Of a stretch of DNA of 8,731 bases, positions 1 through 6,596 are shown piece after piece. The notes under the pieces were generated by a model. The model was not told the DNA's origin, did no database searches, and was given only the letters and a program-made list of their open reading frames with translations. The position numbers were made by a program, and so were the translations under genes. How positions within the stretch are numbered: position 1 is the first letter of the stretch; the number at the start of each line of letters is the position of its first letter. Source of the DNA: CAYRFQ01 sp964423615 (GTDB lineage Bacteria; Planctomycetota; Planctomycetia; Gemmatales; Gemmataceae); the NCBI GenBank assembly GCA_964423615.1, contig CAYRFQ010000171.1:1-8731 (forward strand), written 5' to 3'.

Positions 1-54
1 TCCACGAAAACATCCAAAACAACGACCCAGGTTCCTAACTCGGTTGGGAAAAGA

Positions 55-1614
55 ATGTCTTCGAAAGCTTCTGAAACCCGGAAGTCGCGCCGGGCCAAAC
101 AAGAAAAAGAGCAACTCGCCGAAGAATTCATGGCCAGTGCCCTGGAGACTGACGAAGACACCAAGCGGGAAGAACCAAACGTCAATCTGCGCGACTACGA
201 TGTTGGCGAGGACGAAAACGAGCAACCCGATGAGTTGCGTTCTCCCGACGACGCACTTGGTTTGTACTTACGCCAAATGGGAGCAATCCCTCTTCTGAGC
301 CGCAAGCAAGAATTGCACCTGGCCGAGAAGTTGGAAGTCGCCCGCAAACGCTTCCGGCGTGCCGCCTTGTGGAATTGGCTTACGCTGGCTCGTGTGGCCG
401 AGACGTTCGAACGAGTCTCACGCAAGGAACTTGCCCTCGACCCAACGATCGACGTCGTGACGAGTCTCGGCCTCAGTCGGGACAACATTCTGGCGCGCAT
501 GCCACACAACTTACCGACCCTCCAACACGTGCTGCAGGATGCTGGCGAAGAATTCAAAGCTCTCCTCCGAACACGGTCCGACAACGGACGCCATCGGGTC
601 CGACGGAACCTCGGACGTTTAATGCGAAAGGCCATTAAACTCGTCGAGGAACTTTCGCCGCGAACGGAATTACTCGAACAGCTCGTCCAGGACATTCCGC
701 GGTGGGCCGAACGAATGAGAGAGTTGGATGAGCAGATTTCGGCGTGCGGACGATCGGCCGCCGACCGCCAACAACAAACTCGCCTCACGAAGGAACTTCG
801 CGATGCGATGCTCGGAGCCCAGGCCACCCAAGAAGAACTCGAAGGGTTGTCCAAAGTCATCGAAAGACGACATGGCCGATATCAACGAGCAAGACGAGAA
901 CTCGCCGAAGGTAACCTTCGACTCGTCGTCGCCATTGCCAAGCGGTATCGTAGCCGTGGCCTTGCGTTCGCCGACCTCATCCAGGAAGGCAATCGCGGCC
1001 TAATGCGAGCCGTCGATAAATACGAACATCGGATGGGCTTCAAATTCGGCACGTATGCCACTTGGTGGATTCGCCAGGGGATCCAACGAGCCCTTGCAGA
1101 TCATGCCCGGACGGTCCGTGTTCCGTGCCACCAAGTCGGCACACTCGCCGCAATCCAGCGTGTGAGTAACGAACTCCAACTCGAGCACGGTCGCGAACCC
1201 ACAGTAGAAGAAATCGCAGCAAGCCTCGGCGTGACTCCCGAGGAAACGCGGTCCTTGCGGGCCGTTTCGAAGCAGCCTATCAGTCTACACGAACCACTCA
1301 ACGGTGACGGCGAACGATCCCTGGGAGATTTCCTCAACGATCCAAACCAGGGCAATCCCGGCCAACAAGTCGACCAAACGCTCTTACGCGAGCGAATCGC
1401 CGAGGTGTTGAGGTCGTTGACACCCCGTGAGCGAGAAGTGATCGAGTTGCGGTTCGGTTTGCGAGACGGACATCCTCGAACCCTCGACGAAGTTGCCAAG
1501 ACCTACGGCATCACACGAGAACGAATTCGTCAGATCGAAGCGAGGGGACTCGTGAAATTGCGACAGCCAACGCGCAGCCAACGATTGGAAGGCTTTACCG
1601 AACAAGACGAGTGA
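55..1614 (+). CDS. rpoD: RNA polymerase sigma factor, sigma-70 family (RpoD/SigA-like)
   Basis: This 519-residue protein is a promoter-recognition subunit of RNA polymerase. The N-terminal 60 residues are highly charged and do not resemble a region 1.1. Region 1.2 is near residues 65-100 (DDALGLYLRQMGAIPLLS). About 180 helical, charged residues follow, in the place of the non-conserved region of large primary sigmas. Region 2 spans about 279-357, with NLRLVVAIAKRY, DLIQEGNRGLM and YATWWIRQGIQRALADHART. Region 3 follows, and region 4 (about 440-507) holds the -35-binding helix-turn-helix TLDEVAKTYGITRERIRQIE at 476-495. All core regions are intact. The start is the ATG after a purine-rich GGGAAAAGA; only 54 bases precede it, so its promoter is not visible. 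Region 2.4/3.0 reads RVPCHQVG where group 1 sigmas usually have RIPVHM, so it may be a paralogue and not the housekeeping factor. The family is certain; the symbol is tentative. Confidence 0.95.
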   Translation: MSSKASETRKSRRAKQEKEQLAEEFMASALETDEDTKREEPNVNLRDYDVGEDENEQPDELRSPDDALGLYLRQMGAIPLLSRKQELHLAEKLEVARKRFRRAALWNWLTLARVAETFERVSRKELALDPTIDVVTSLGLSRDNILARMPHNLPTLQHVLQDAGEEFKALLRTRSDNGRHRVRRNLGRLMRKAIKLVEELSPRTELLEQLVQDIPRWAERMRELDEQISACGRSAADRQQQTRLTKELRDAMLGAQATQEELEGLSKVIERRHGRYQRARRELAEGNLRLVVAIAKRYRSRGLAFADLIQEGNRGLMRAVDKYEHRMGFKFGTYATWWIRQGIQRALADHARTVRVPCHQVGTLAAIQRVSNELQLEHGREPTVEEIAASLGVTPEETRSLRAVSKQPISLHEPLNGDGERSLGDFLNDPNQGNPGQQVDQTLLRERIAEVLRSLTPREREVIELRFGLRDGHPRTLDEVAKTYGITRERIRQIEARGLVKLRQPTRSQRLEGFTEQDE

Positions 1615-1647
1615 TCCACTCCGCAGATAAACGAAATATCCAACAAA

Positions 1648-1690
1648 AAAACCGCTCTCACTGATCGGCCAGAATCGTGAGAGCGGTTTT
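1648..1690. terminator. Bidirectional intrinsic terminator between convergent genes
   Basis: A perfect 14-bp inverted repeat (AAAACCGCTCTCAC at 1648-1661, GTGAGAGCGGTTTT at 1677-1690) encloses a 15-base loop. The arm ends give a T-rich 3' side on both strands: GGTTTTCTCGTTT on plus and GGTTTTTTGTTGG on minus. It lies 33 bases past the sigma factor stop and 23 bases past the stop of the convergent propeller gene, so one hairpin can end both transcripts. Confidence 0.85.
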
Positions 1691-1713
1691 CTCGTTTAAT
1701 GGGAATCAACCGA

Positions 1714-3024
1714 CTACTTTTTCTTACCAATGCAATAAACAGCCCGACCAGATCGAATGAAAATCAGTCCGTCACTAACGGCCGGCGTTGCGTTGAAATG
1801 GCTCGTATCTCCAGGGAAGGTGTTCTTGGCAAGAATTTTGAGCTTCTTCCCAGCCTCCAAGACAAACACTCCATTAAATCGTGTCTGGGCGTAAATCTTG
1901 CCGTTCGCGACGATGGCGGACGGATATTCCCCTCGGTCATCGTGGACTCGAGTGTTGCTGAGTTTCTTTCCATCCTTGACGGATAAGCAGTATGCGATGC
2001 TATCGACCCAGTAAAGGTAGTCTCCGAGAACAACGGGAGACGTGATTCCTGAGCCGACGCGGGCTTTCCAGAGGACGTTCGTCTTCGTGACATCCCCTTT
2101 GCCTCCAGCCCGAACGGCCACCGTAGCGTTAGGTAGGAACGGACTTGCATACGTGCAGTAGACAGTGGTTCCCTGGACGGCGGGAGTAGCACAAGTGGCT
2201 CCGCTTGTCCCTTTACCACCGAGTCCCTTTGTGAACCACAACTCTTTACCTGTCTTTGGGTCGAGTCCTACAATTTTCTTGGGGCCGTTGATCACAATCT
2301 CCTGCTTGCCACCCTTGAAGTTGACGACCACGGGGGACGCCCAACAAATCGGCAGAGACTGACGCCAAAGTTCTTTTCCGGTTTTCTTGTCCAACCCAAC
2401 CACCGACTCACTCTCGGCAGAAGCATTCACAACCAAAACGTCACCGGCCAGCACTGGACTCGTTGCAGAACCCCATTTGTGCGTTCCCTCTCCCACGCTC
2501 GTCTTCCAGAGCTGGTTGCCATCCAGATCGAAGGCAAACGCACCCGTCTTTCCGAAGAAAACGTAGACGTTTTTGCCATCGCTGACTGGCGTGCTCGAAG
2601 CGTAGCCATGCTCCCGAAGATAACTAGCAAACGGAGCCTCCGGGAGCGTGGGTTTGATGATCTTCGCCCACAGCTTCTTCCCCGTTTTCCGATCCAGGCT
2701 GCCAATAAACAGTCGCAAGTCTTCCTGTTTACCAGGGGCAACCTTCTTCTTCTTTCCAAAGACTCCGCCAGTAAACCCTTTTGTGAGCTTCACGCCGTAT
2801 CCCATGTAACCCGTCACGAAAACACGATCACCGACGACTATCGGACTCGCGGCCCCAGGACCAGGGAGGTTTGTTTTCCAGAGAATATTGTCTTCGGTCC
2901 AAGTTATTGGGAGATTTCTGGCCTTGCTGATACCTGTTCCGTCACCACGGAACCCACGCCAGTCAGCATGACCGAAGTTGGCTAGCACCAGGATGACCGA
3001 GACGCATAAGGAAAATCGCAGCAT
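1714..3024 (-). CDS. Exported PQQ-like beta-propeller repeat protein
   Basis: This 436-residue protein has a signal peptide (residues 1-20, Leu/Val-rich core, predicted cleavage after FGHA), so it is probably exported. The mature part opens with WRGFRGDGTG and then SPIVVGDRVFVTGY, the usual opening of planctomycete propeller proteins. PQQ/BamB-like blade signatures recur: DRKTGKKLW (111-119), DLDGNQLWKT, DKKTGKELWRQ, DPKTGKELWFT and VLWKARVGSG. A Lys-rich insert sits at 91-99. No quinoprotein dehydrogenase catalytic motif was recognised, so a scaffold, binding or assembly role is more likely than an enzyme, but no substrate can be named. The ATG has a good AGGAGAG ribosome site (complement of 3031-3037) and ends the gene against a shared terminator with the sigma factor. 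It is much shorter than PQQ-dependent dehydrogenases and near BamB in length. Family is well supported; function is unknown. Confidence 0.9.
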   Translation of the reverse strand: MLRFSLCVSVILVLANFGHADWRGFRGDGTGISKARNLPITWTEDNILWKTNLPGPGAASPIVVGDRVFVTGYMGYGVKLTKGFTGGVFGKKKKVAPGKQEDLRLFIGSLDRKTGKKLWAKIIKPTLPEAPFASYLREHGYASSTPVSDGKNVYVFFGKTGAFAFDLDGNQLWKTSVGEGTHKWGSATSPVLAGDVLVVNASAESESVVGLDKKTGKELWRQSLPICWASPVVVNFKGGKQEIVINGPKKIVGLDPKTGKELWFTKGLGGKGTSGATCATPAVQGTTVYCTYASPFLPNATVAVRAGGKGDVTKTNVLWKARVGSGITSPVVLGDYLYWVDSIAYCLSVKDGKKLSNTRVHDDRGEYPSAIVANGKIYAQTRFNGVFVLEAGKKLKILAKNTFPGDTSHFNATPAVSDGLIFIRSGRAVYCIGKKK

Positions 3025-3073
3025 GAGTTGCTCTCCTGCAAAAAAGGAACACCGACACTTTATCTTTGTCGCA

Positions 3074-3102
3074 TTTATAGAAGTTCAGTCAAGGTCTGGA
3101 AA
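3074..3102 (-). promoter_or_regulatory. Possible promoter of the propeller gene
   Basis: Read on the minus strand, TTTCCA (3097-3102) and TATAAA (3074-3079) are separated by 17 bases, resembling a sigma-70 -35/-10 pair (4/6 and 5/6 matches) about 50 bases before the start codon. A TTGACT at 3087-3092 and a GATAAA at 3059-3064 are also present but are badly spaced at 22 bases. The match is by eye only. Confidence 0.3.
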
Positions 3103-3210
3103 GAGAGCCATCCAGAAAGCCAAAGCTCAAGTCTGACAGCGGCCGGAGTCTTTTCAAGAATTGAGCAACCGTGATCCCTTGATTGTTCTGTTAGAAGTGC
3201 TTTTCAGCGA

Positions 3211-3271
3211 GTTCCCGTCCATCCGCAGCGAGGACTTCAAAAAAAGTTCCTCGCTGCGGATGGACGGGAAC
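3211..3271. repeat. 24-bp perfect inverted repeat (long hairpin)
   Basis: Positions 3211-3234 (starting GTTCCCGTCCATCCGCAGCG) are exactly complementary to 3248-3271, with a 13-base loop containing seven consecutive A. It lies 65 bases downstream of the DHH gene stop in the direction of transcription. It could act as a terminator or 3' stabiliser of that transcript, but the T run (minus strand) is in the loop and not after the stem, so it is not a standard intrinsic terminator. A repetitive extragenic palindrome is an alternative. Confidence 0.8.
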
Positions 3272-3336
3272 ACCGGCTCGAGGTCCGGTTCAATTTCATG
3301 CTAAGCCAGAATCGGATATGGTTTCCGGACAGATTC

Positions 3337-4422
3337 TTACGCAATAATGTTCTGGAGCATTTCGCGTCGTGGTACCAACCGTTGTCCTCGGCATTCGTCG
3401 ATATTCAACACCTTCAACAACCGCCTGCGAAGCTCGGCTTGCATCTGTTCGATGGCGCTGGCCGATGTGCTCGGAAGCTGGATAAACCCACCGGCTCGTC
3501 GATCGTGACCGCCAGCCCTGCCAAGCTCGCCAACGACAGTCCGCAGCTTGTTTCCAGCCTTACCGTCGGAGATGGCAGACCGAATCGACAAGATGAGTTG
3601 GTCTCCATACACCCCAGCACACAACGCCCAATCGACCCGTTCGAAACGGATCAGAAAATCCGCCACCTGCGAAGCCATTTCCGGTTGGGGCAAGTCGTGA
3701 ACCCAACTGATGATGAGCCGGTCGTAGAGGAAGGAACTCTGTAACGCCTGGAGCATGCACTCGAAGTAGTTGTGCGGCAGAGGAGCATTGCGGATTTCCG
3801 CGAGGATGTCTTTTTCGGCCAGCGGAAACAAGACGTGCATTGCACTGTCGTCGGCGGGCGTGGATTCGCGTGGAAACCCGCATTGTTCTGTTTCGATCCC
3901 GTAAAGCAACGCCGTTGCGACTTTTTGCGGAATCTCGACCTCTTGCTCGATTAAGTACTTCGTAACTAAAGTGCAAGTGGCACCGATGCCCTGGCGAACA
4001 TCCACGAATGGAATCGTTTCTAAGTCACCGGGCGTATCGTGGTGGTCGAGAACAGCGTAAACGGGTACGGATGGATCGAACGTGTGGCGTCCCGTATTGG
4101 GTTGACTGTCGACCATGACTAGGGCTTCGTTGTCTTGCCAATCGATTGCGTCAACGGGAATCAACTCAAGGTCCAACAGATCAACCATCAAGGCGTTCTC
4201 GGCTCGACCAATGGGGCCGTCTCGCGTGAGACGGGTTGGAGTCCCGAGAGTGCTTTCGACCAAGTGAGCAAGCCCAAGCATGCTGCCGAGGCTATCCGGG
4301 TCTGGGTTGATGTGGGAGACAAATGTCACAAGGTCATACGGTTTCAGACCTTTGACAAACAGGTCCGAACGGCGATGCCTCGATCTACCATTCTTACCGC
4401 TTTCGCTGGGTAGCCGTGCCAT
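3337..4422 (-). CDS. DHH/DHHA1 family phosphoesterase (NrnA-like)
   Basis: With the chosen start this is a 361-residue cytoplasmic protein of the DHH superfamily, metal-dependent enzymes that cleave phosphodiester or phosphomonoester bonds. Members of this branch degrade short oligoribonucleotides (nanoRNA) or 3'-phosphoadenosine 5'-phosphate. Motif I is SHINPDPDSLGS at 36-47, motif II is VMVDSQ at 102-107, and the name motif LDHHDTPG is at 125-132. TCTLVTKYL and YGIETEQCGFPRES follow. The C-terminal DHHA1 domain ends with GRAGGHDRRAGGFI, the usual nucleic-acid-binding glycine/histidine motif. Where many relatives have GIxTDT this protein has GIETEQ, an Asp-to-Glu change near a metal site. 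The ATG at 4422 has an AAGAGGA ribosome site nine bases upstream. An in-frame GTG at 4548 lacks one and would add a Cys-rich, non-conserved leader. Substrate is not determined by sequence alone. Confidence 0.92.
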   Translation of the reverse strand: MARLPSESGKNGRSRHRRSDLFVKGLKPYDLVTFVSHINPDPDSLGSMLGLAHLVESTLGTPTRLTRDGPIGRAENALMVDLLDLELIPVDAIDWQDNEALVMVDSQPNTGRHTFDPSVPVYAVLDHHDTPGDLETIPFVDVRQGIGATCTLVTKYLIEQEVEIPQKVATALLYGIETEQCGFPRESTPADDSAMHVLFPLAEKDILAEIRNAPLPHNYFECMLQALQSSFLYDRLIISWVHDLPQPEMASQVADFLIRFERVDWALCAGVYGDQLILSIRSAISDGKAGNKLRTVVGELGRAGGHDRRAGGFIQLPSTSASAIEQMQAELRRRLLKVLNIDECRGQRLVPRREMLQNIIA

Positions 4423-4572
4423 AAATGCACGTCCTCTTGATGTACGAAACCAAAACGAAGAGTTTTCCTTTTGGGCGACAAAACTCCCATCTTGGCCTCG
4501 GAAGAAAAGACACATCCCTGATGCAAAACAACAAAAGTCTCCGCTCACAATCCAGAGCGTAGTTCGAACGTC

Positions 4573-5034
4573 TTACTCGTTGGTATCGGACGTTTGTGCC
4601 AATTGTTCAGCCAGTTCCCATTGCAAGGGTGTTACGGGAACGACGGAAAGGCGAGGAAGACGAACAAGGTCCCAGTCCGCCAAGCTCTCCTCATCTTTAA
4701 TTCGCTTGAGCGACAAGGGGCTTGTCCAGCGTCGCTGAAATTTGACCTCGACGACTGTCAATTTTTCATCCTCACCGTTGGGATCTGGAAAAGGATCGGT
4801 CAAGACAACCATCTCCCCAACTATCGCCTTTTCTTTTCCAGTGTGGTAATACAGAACTCGGTCGCCGGGTTTCACTCGGCGAAGATTCTTCAAAGCGAGG
4901 TTGTTTTTGACACCGTCCCAGATGGTCGTTTCATCCTGTTCTAACTGGCTAATGTTGTAGGCGTTGGGCTCTTCCTTGAACAGCCAAAGACCAACGTCAC
5001 TGGGATCCTGTTGTTTCTTGGATCGTCGGGCCAC
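4573..5034 (-). CDS. EVE domain-containing protein
   Basis: This small protein (153 residues) is almost entirely one EVE domain, a PUA/YTH-like fold that binds modified bases in DNA or RNA; the human relative is thymocyte nuclear protein 1. Diagnostic blocks are WLFKEEPNAY (17-26), TIWDGVKNNLALKNLR (37-52), GDRVLYYHTG (57-66), KAIVGEMVV and the PDP turn at 83-85, with DWDLVRLPRL near the end. The N-terminal tail is basic (ARRSKKQQ), which would suit nucleic-acid contact. The chosen GTG has a strong AGGAGG site (complement of 5040-5045) five bases upstream. An in-frame GTG at 5073 would add 13 Lys-rich residues, but its AAGAAGG abuts the start codon. The gene is 150 bases upstream of the DHH phosphoesterase in the same direction. 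In other bacteria EVE proteins occur near modification-dependent restriction genes; none is seen here, so a housekeeping role is more likely. Confidence 0.92.
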   Translation of the reverse strand: MARRSKKQQDPSDVGLWLFKEEPNAYNISQLEQDETTIWDGVKNNLALKNLRRVKPGDRVLYYHTGKEKAIVGEMVVLTDPFPDPNGEDEKLTVVEVKFQRRWTSPLSLKRIKDEESLADWDLVRLPRLSVVPVTPLQWELAEQLAQTSDTNE

Positions 5035-5408
5035 CGGTGCCTCCTGCTTCTTTACTTTGCGAAATTTCCCCACCCTTCTTGACTGTTACTTTTTGCTATC
5101 CTGTGGCAGGAACGTCGGCAAATTCCATCTCATGACACCTTCGTTCCAATTGGGCGACGTACAATGAATTGAGTCCGTAAGCCGTGGGAATCACGGGCGC
5201 CTACATGGTGTTGGTCTTGGGAAATTACCTCTTGTGAATGCAACTCGAAAAACCAAGACCAACACCGCCTAGGAACTCCTCAATCTCTGCAATGAATTTC
5301 CTCGAATACCCATCGGATTGATCCTAGCACTTCCTTGAACGAACGCAATCTTCGTCGAGAAAAATTGGTTCGTCCGCTTGGCGAAAGAAAGTTTCCTTTG
5401 GCTCAAGT
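5035..5408. other. Intergenic region with an inverted repeat
   Basis: This stretch between the DUF4416 and EVE genes carries the EVE ribosome site at its left end, a small CCGTG/CACGG hairpin at 5182-5196 and the 14-bp inverted repeat at 5207-5266. No credible reading frame was found on either strand, and no clear promoter for the EVE gene was seen. Confidence 0.55.
5207..5266. repeat. 14-bp perfect inverted repeat
   Basis: GGTGTTGGTCTTGG at 5207-5220 is exactly complementary to 5253-5266, around a 32-base spacer. On the minus strand the first arm is followed by TTTTT. It lies about 140 bases behind the DUF4416 stop codon. The wide spacer is large for an intrinsic terminator; a processed hairpin, a protein-binding site or the collapsed ends of a small mobile element are alternatives. 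No flanking target duplication is visible. Confidence 0.7.
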
Positions 5409-6080
5409 TCAAAGATCGTCGATCGGATCTGTGGGATCAGCTAACTCGAGTAATTCTTGCAATTGCGCTTTATCGGTGTGATCTTGTCTCCTGCGGTAGT
5501 CAGCCAAACGACCTTTATAAAACTCCCGTGCCTCCAACAACCATTCAAGAAGTAACGGTTCACGATAATCGGCATAAGTCCAGGGCCAAAGGTGGAATCT
5601 CCCACCTTGAAATTTGAGGGTCACTTCGGCAAAAATCCCGTCTCTCAAGTAGATTCGATGTTGTTGATCTTTCGTCGTGGCCAACAAAAATTTGCCAAGG
5701 GTCAAGATGCCTGGATCGATGTTAACAGGTCTCGTCTCCTCGAAACGCTGCTCAGCGATCAACTTCTGTTCTAGAAGAATAGTATGTCGTTTTGTTGCGG
5801 AAAGACAATCTTCGGGGACCAAACGTTCGAAGGCCAAGAACTGTTTGAGTAGCTCTCGGCCCATGGTTTCAGCGTAGTAAGTGGTGTGGTGAAAGGAAAA
5901 AGGATCGCTAACCAACCCAACTGGACCGTAGGATGATTCCAAGCTCTGTTTGGCCCAAGAGAGGGCATCACTGTGTCGACTGAATACAGCGATAATAAGA
6001 AGGACCGGACGTTTTAGTTCCACGCCCCCAGGTTCTGCAGATTCTTCGGATTGTGAGATGGAGTCAACCATAATCGCCAT
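5409..6080 (-). CDS. DUF4416 family protein
   Basis: The protein (223 residues from this start) matches the uncharacterised DUF4416 family along its length, and its function is not known. The family pattern is visible in order: a hydrophobic first strand (PVLLIIAVFS), YGPVGLVSDPFSFHHTTYY, MGRELLKQFLAFERLV, the very characteristic VNIDPGILTLGKFLLATTKD and HRIYLRDGIFAEVTL blocks, then WTYADYREP. The conserved Asp, His and Tyr residues hint at a binding or catalytic site, but this is inference. No signal peptide or membrane segment is present, so it should be cytoplasmic. The C-terminal 50 residues are charged and helical. The start is uncertain: ATG at 6080 and 6071 lack well-spaced ribosome sites, while a TTG at 6086 has AGGA nine bases upstream. 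All three lie before the conserved domain. The gene stands alone, with 374 bases to the EVE gene and over 500 to its other neighbour. Confidence 0.9.
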   Translation of the reverse strand: MAIMVDSISQSEESAEPGGVELKRPVLLIIAVFSRHSDALSWAKQSLESSYGPVGLVSDPFSFHHTTYYAETMGRELLKQFLAFERLVPEDCLSATKRHTILLEQKLIAEQRFEETRPVNIDPGILTLGKFLLATTKDQQHRIYLRDGIFAEVTLKFQGGRFHLWPWTYADYREPLLLEWLLEAREFYKGRLADYRRRQDHTDKAQLQELLELADPTDPIDDL

Positions 6081-6142
6081 TGGCAAAAGACGCGTTCCTG
6101 CATCATCATTCTGAAAATAATTTTAGGAGGTTAGTTTCCTCT

Positions 6143-6271
6143 ATGCCAAGACCGATTCGCCATGTATTCGGAAACGTCGAATGGTCAGTATTGATCCAAA
6201 GTTCAGGAACGCCGCTGCAAGAAGTCATGGAGTTGGGCAACGTTCTACGCAATTTAACTAGGTTTGTCTGA
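6143..6271 (+). CDS. Possible small protein, 42 residues, unknown
   Basis: I do not recognise this reading frame. The predicted peptide begins MPRPIRHVFGNVEW and ends RNLTRFV. It has mixed composition, no signal peptide, no membrane segment and no Cys pairs. Its main support is a full AGGAGG (6125-6130) twelve bases before the ATG, slightly farther than ideal, in a region not occupied by another gene. The same frame is open back to 6080. The GAGG of the ribosome site can pair with CCTC at 6138-6141. It is divergent from the DUF4416 gene. A chance frame in non-coding DNA is the main alternative. Confidence 0.22.
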   Translation: MPRPIRHVFGNVEWSVLIQSSGTPLQEVMELGNVLRNLTRFV

Positions 6272-6420
6272 AATGGCGAAGTCTACTTTTTGTGAGGAAA
6301 ACAAAAACCCGCAGTCCTCTTCACAGCTGTCGAAGATAGTTTAAGAGGCTTGGTCCACACTTGCGATCTTTAGCCGATCCCACTTTTCATCCTGAACGAC
6401 TTGGTGCGTAGCATCCATCA

Positions 6421-6552
6421 TCCAAGAAATTTCCTATCCTTGTATTTGCCCTGGATTCGGACGAGTTCAACCCGATCGATGTCCCCTCGTCGGTCGAGTC
6501 AGTCGGCGTAAACCAACCTGAGAGCGTCATCCTTGGGATCGTCGAGGCTCCC
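6421..6552 (-). pseudogene. Relic of a TIGR02996 repeat-companion domain
   Basis: Read on the minus strand, one frame gives GSLDDPKDDALRLVYAD, a TGA stop (6499-6501), then LDRRGDIDRVELVRIQGKYK. This follows the TIGR02996 domain, whose typical core is DDDAPRLVYADWLEERGD followed by EFIRVQ. The stop falls exactly where the domain has its conserved Trp, so TGG to TGA is the simplest explanation. Further stops follow at 6418-6420, and no start codon with a ribosome site is evident. The domain is typical of Gemmata-type planctomycetes, where it accompanies repeat proteins such as leucine-rich repeats; its function is unknown. The relic lies 44 bases behind the zinc-ribbon gene. A sequencing error at one base could explain the first stop but not the lack of a usable frame on either side. 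Confidence 0.62.
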
Positions 6553-6596
6553 TGGAACAGTTCGGGAGTAGCGGTCGTGGGAATGACACCTCGATC

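Larger units (their letters stand above)
3025..3336. other. Intergenic region between propeller and DHH genes
   Basis: This 312-base stretch separates two minus-strand genes. It carries the propeller gene's ribosome site and a possible promoter at its left end, and a long perfect inverted repeat plus a small hairpin (ACCGG/CCGGT, 3272-3289) towards the right end, just behind the DHH gene. No credible reading frame was found in it. Confidence 0.6.
6081..6596. other. Intergenic region with a gene relic
   Basis: Between the DUF4416 start and the zinc-ribbon gene stop lie a possible small plus-strand gene (6143-6271) and, on the minus strand, a decayed TIGR02996 fragment (6421-6552). A further minus-strand frame of 25 residues (6341-6418, beginning MDATHQVVQDEKWDRLKIAS) follows directly after the relic in another frame and may be part of the same decayed gene. 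The rest shows no recognisable feature. Confidence 0.5.

Noticed and set aside
195..860. Open 221-residue frame on the minus strand inside the sigma gene
   Set aside because: It is antisense to a well-conserved sigma factor, is Ser/Arg-rich as expected of a reversed frame, and matches no family.
2479..2985. Open 168-residue frame on the plus strand inside the propeller gene
   Set aside because: It overlaps a clear beta-propeller gene on the other strand and shows no domain.
3272..3289. Small ACCGG/CCGGT hairpin beside the long palindrome
   Set aside because: Five paired bases around an eight-base loop are too weak to support a separate feature; it is mentioned only as context.
3298..3744. 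Plus-strand frame of 148 residues overlapping the 3' end of the DHH gene
   Set aside because: It runs antisense to the DHHA1 domain, has no ribosome site, and its sequence is not protein-like.
4423..4548. N-terminal extension of the DHH gene from a GTG
   Set aside because: It has no ribosome site and encodes a Cys/Phe-rich leader unrelated to the family, while the ATG at 4422 has AAGAGGA at good spacing.
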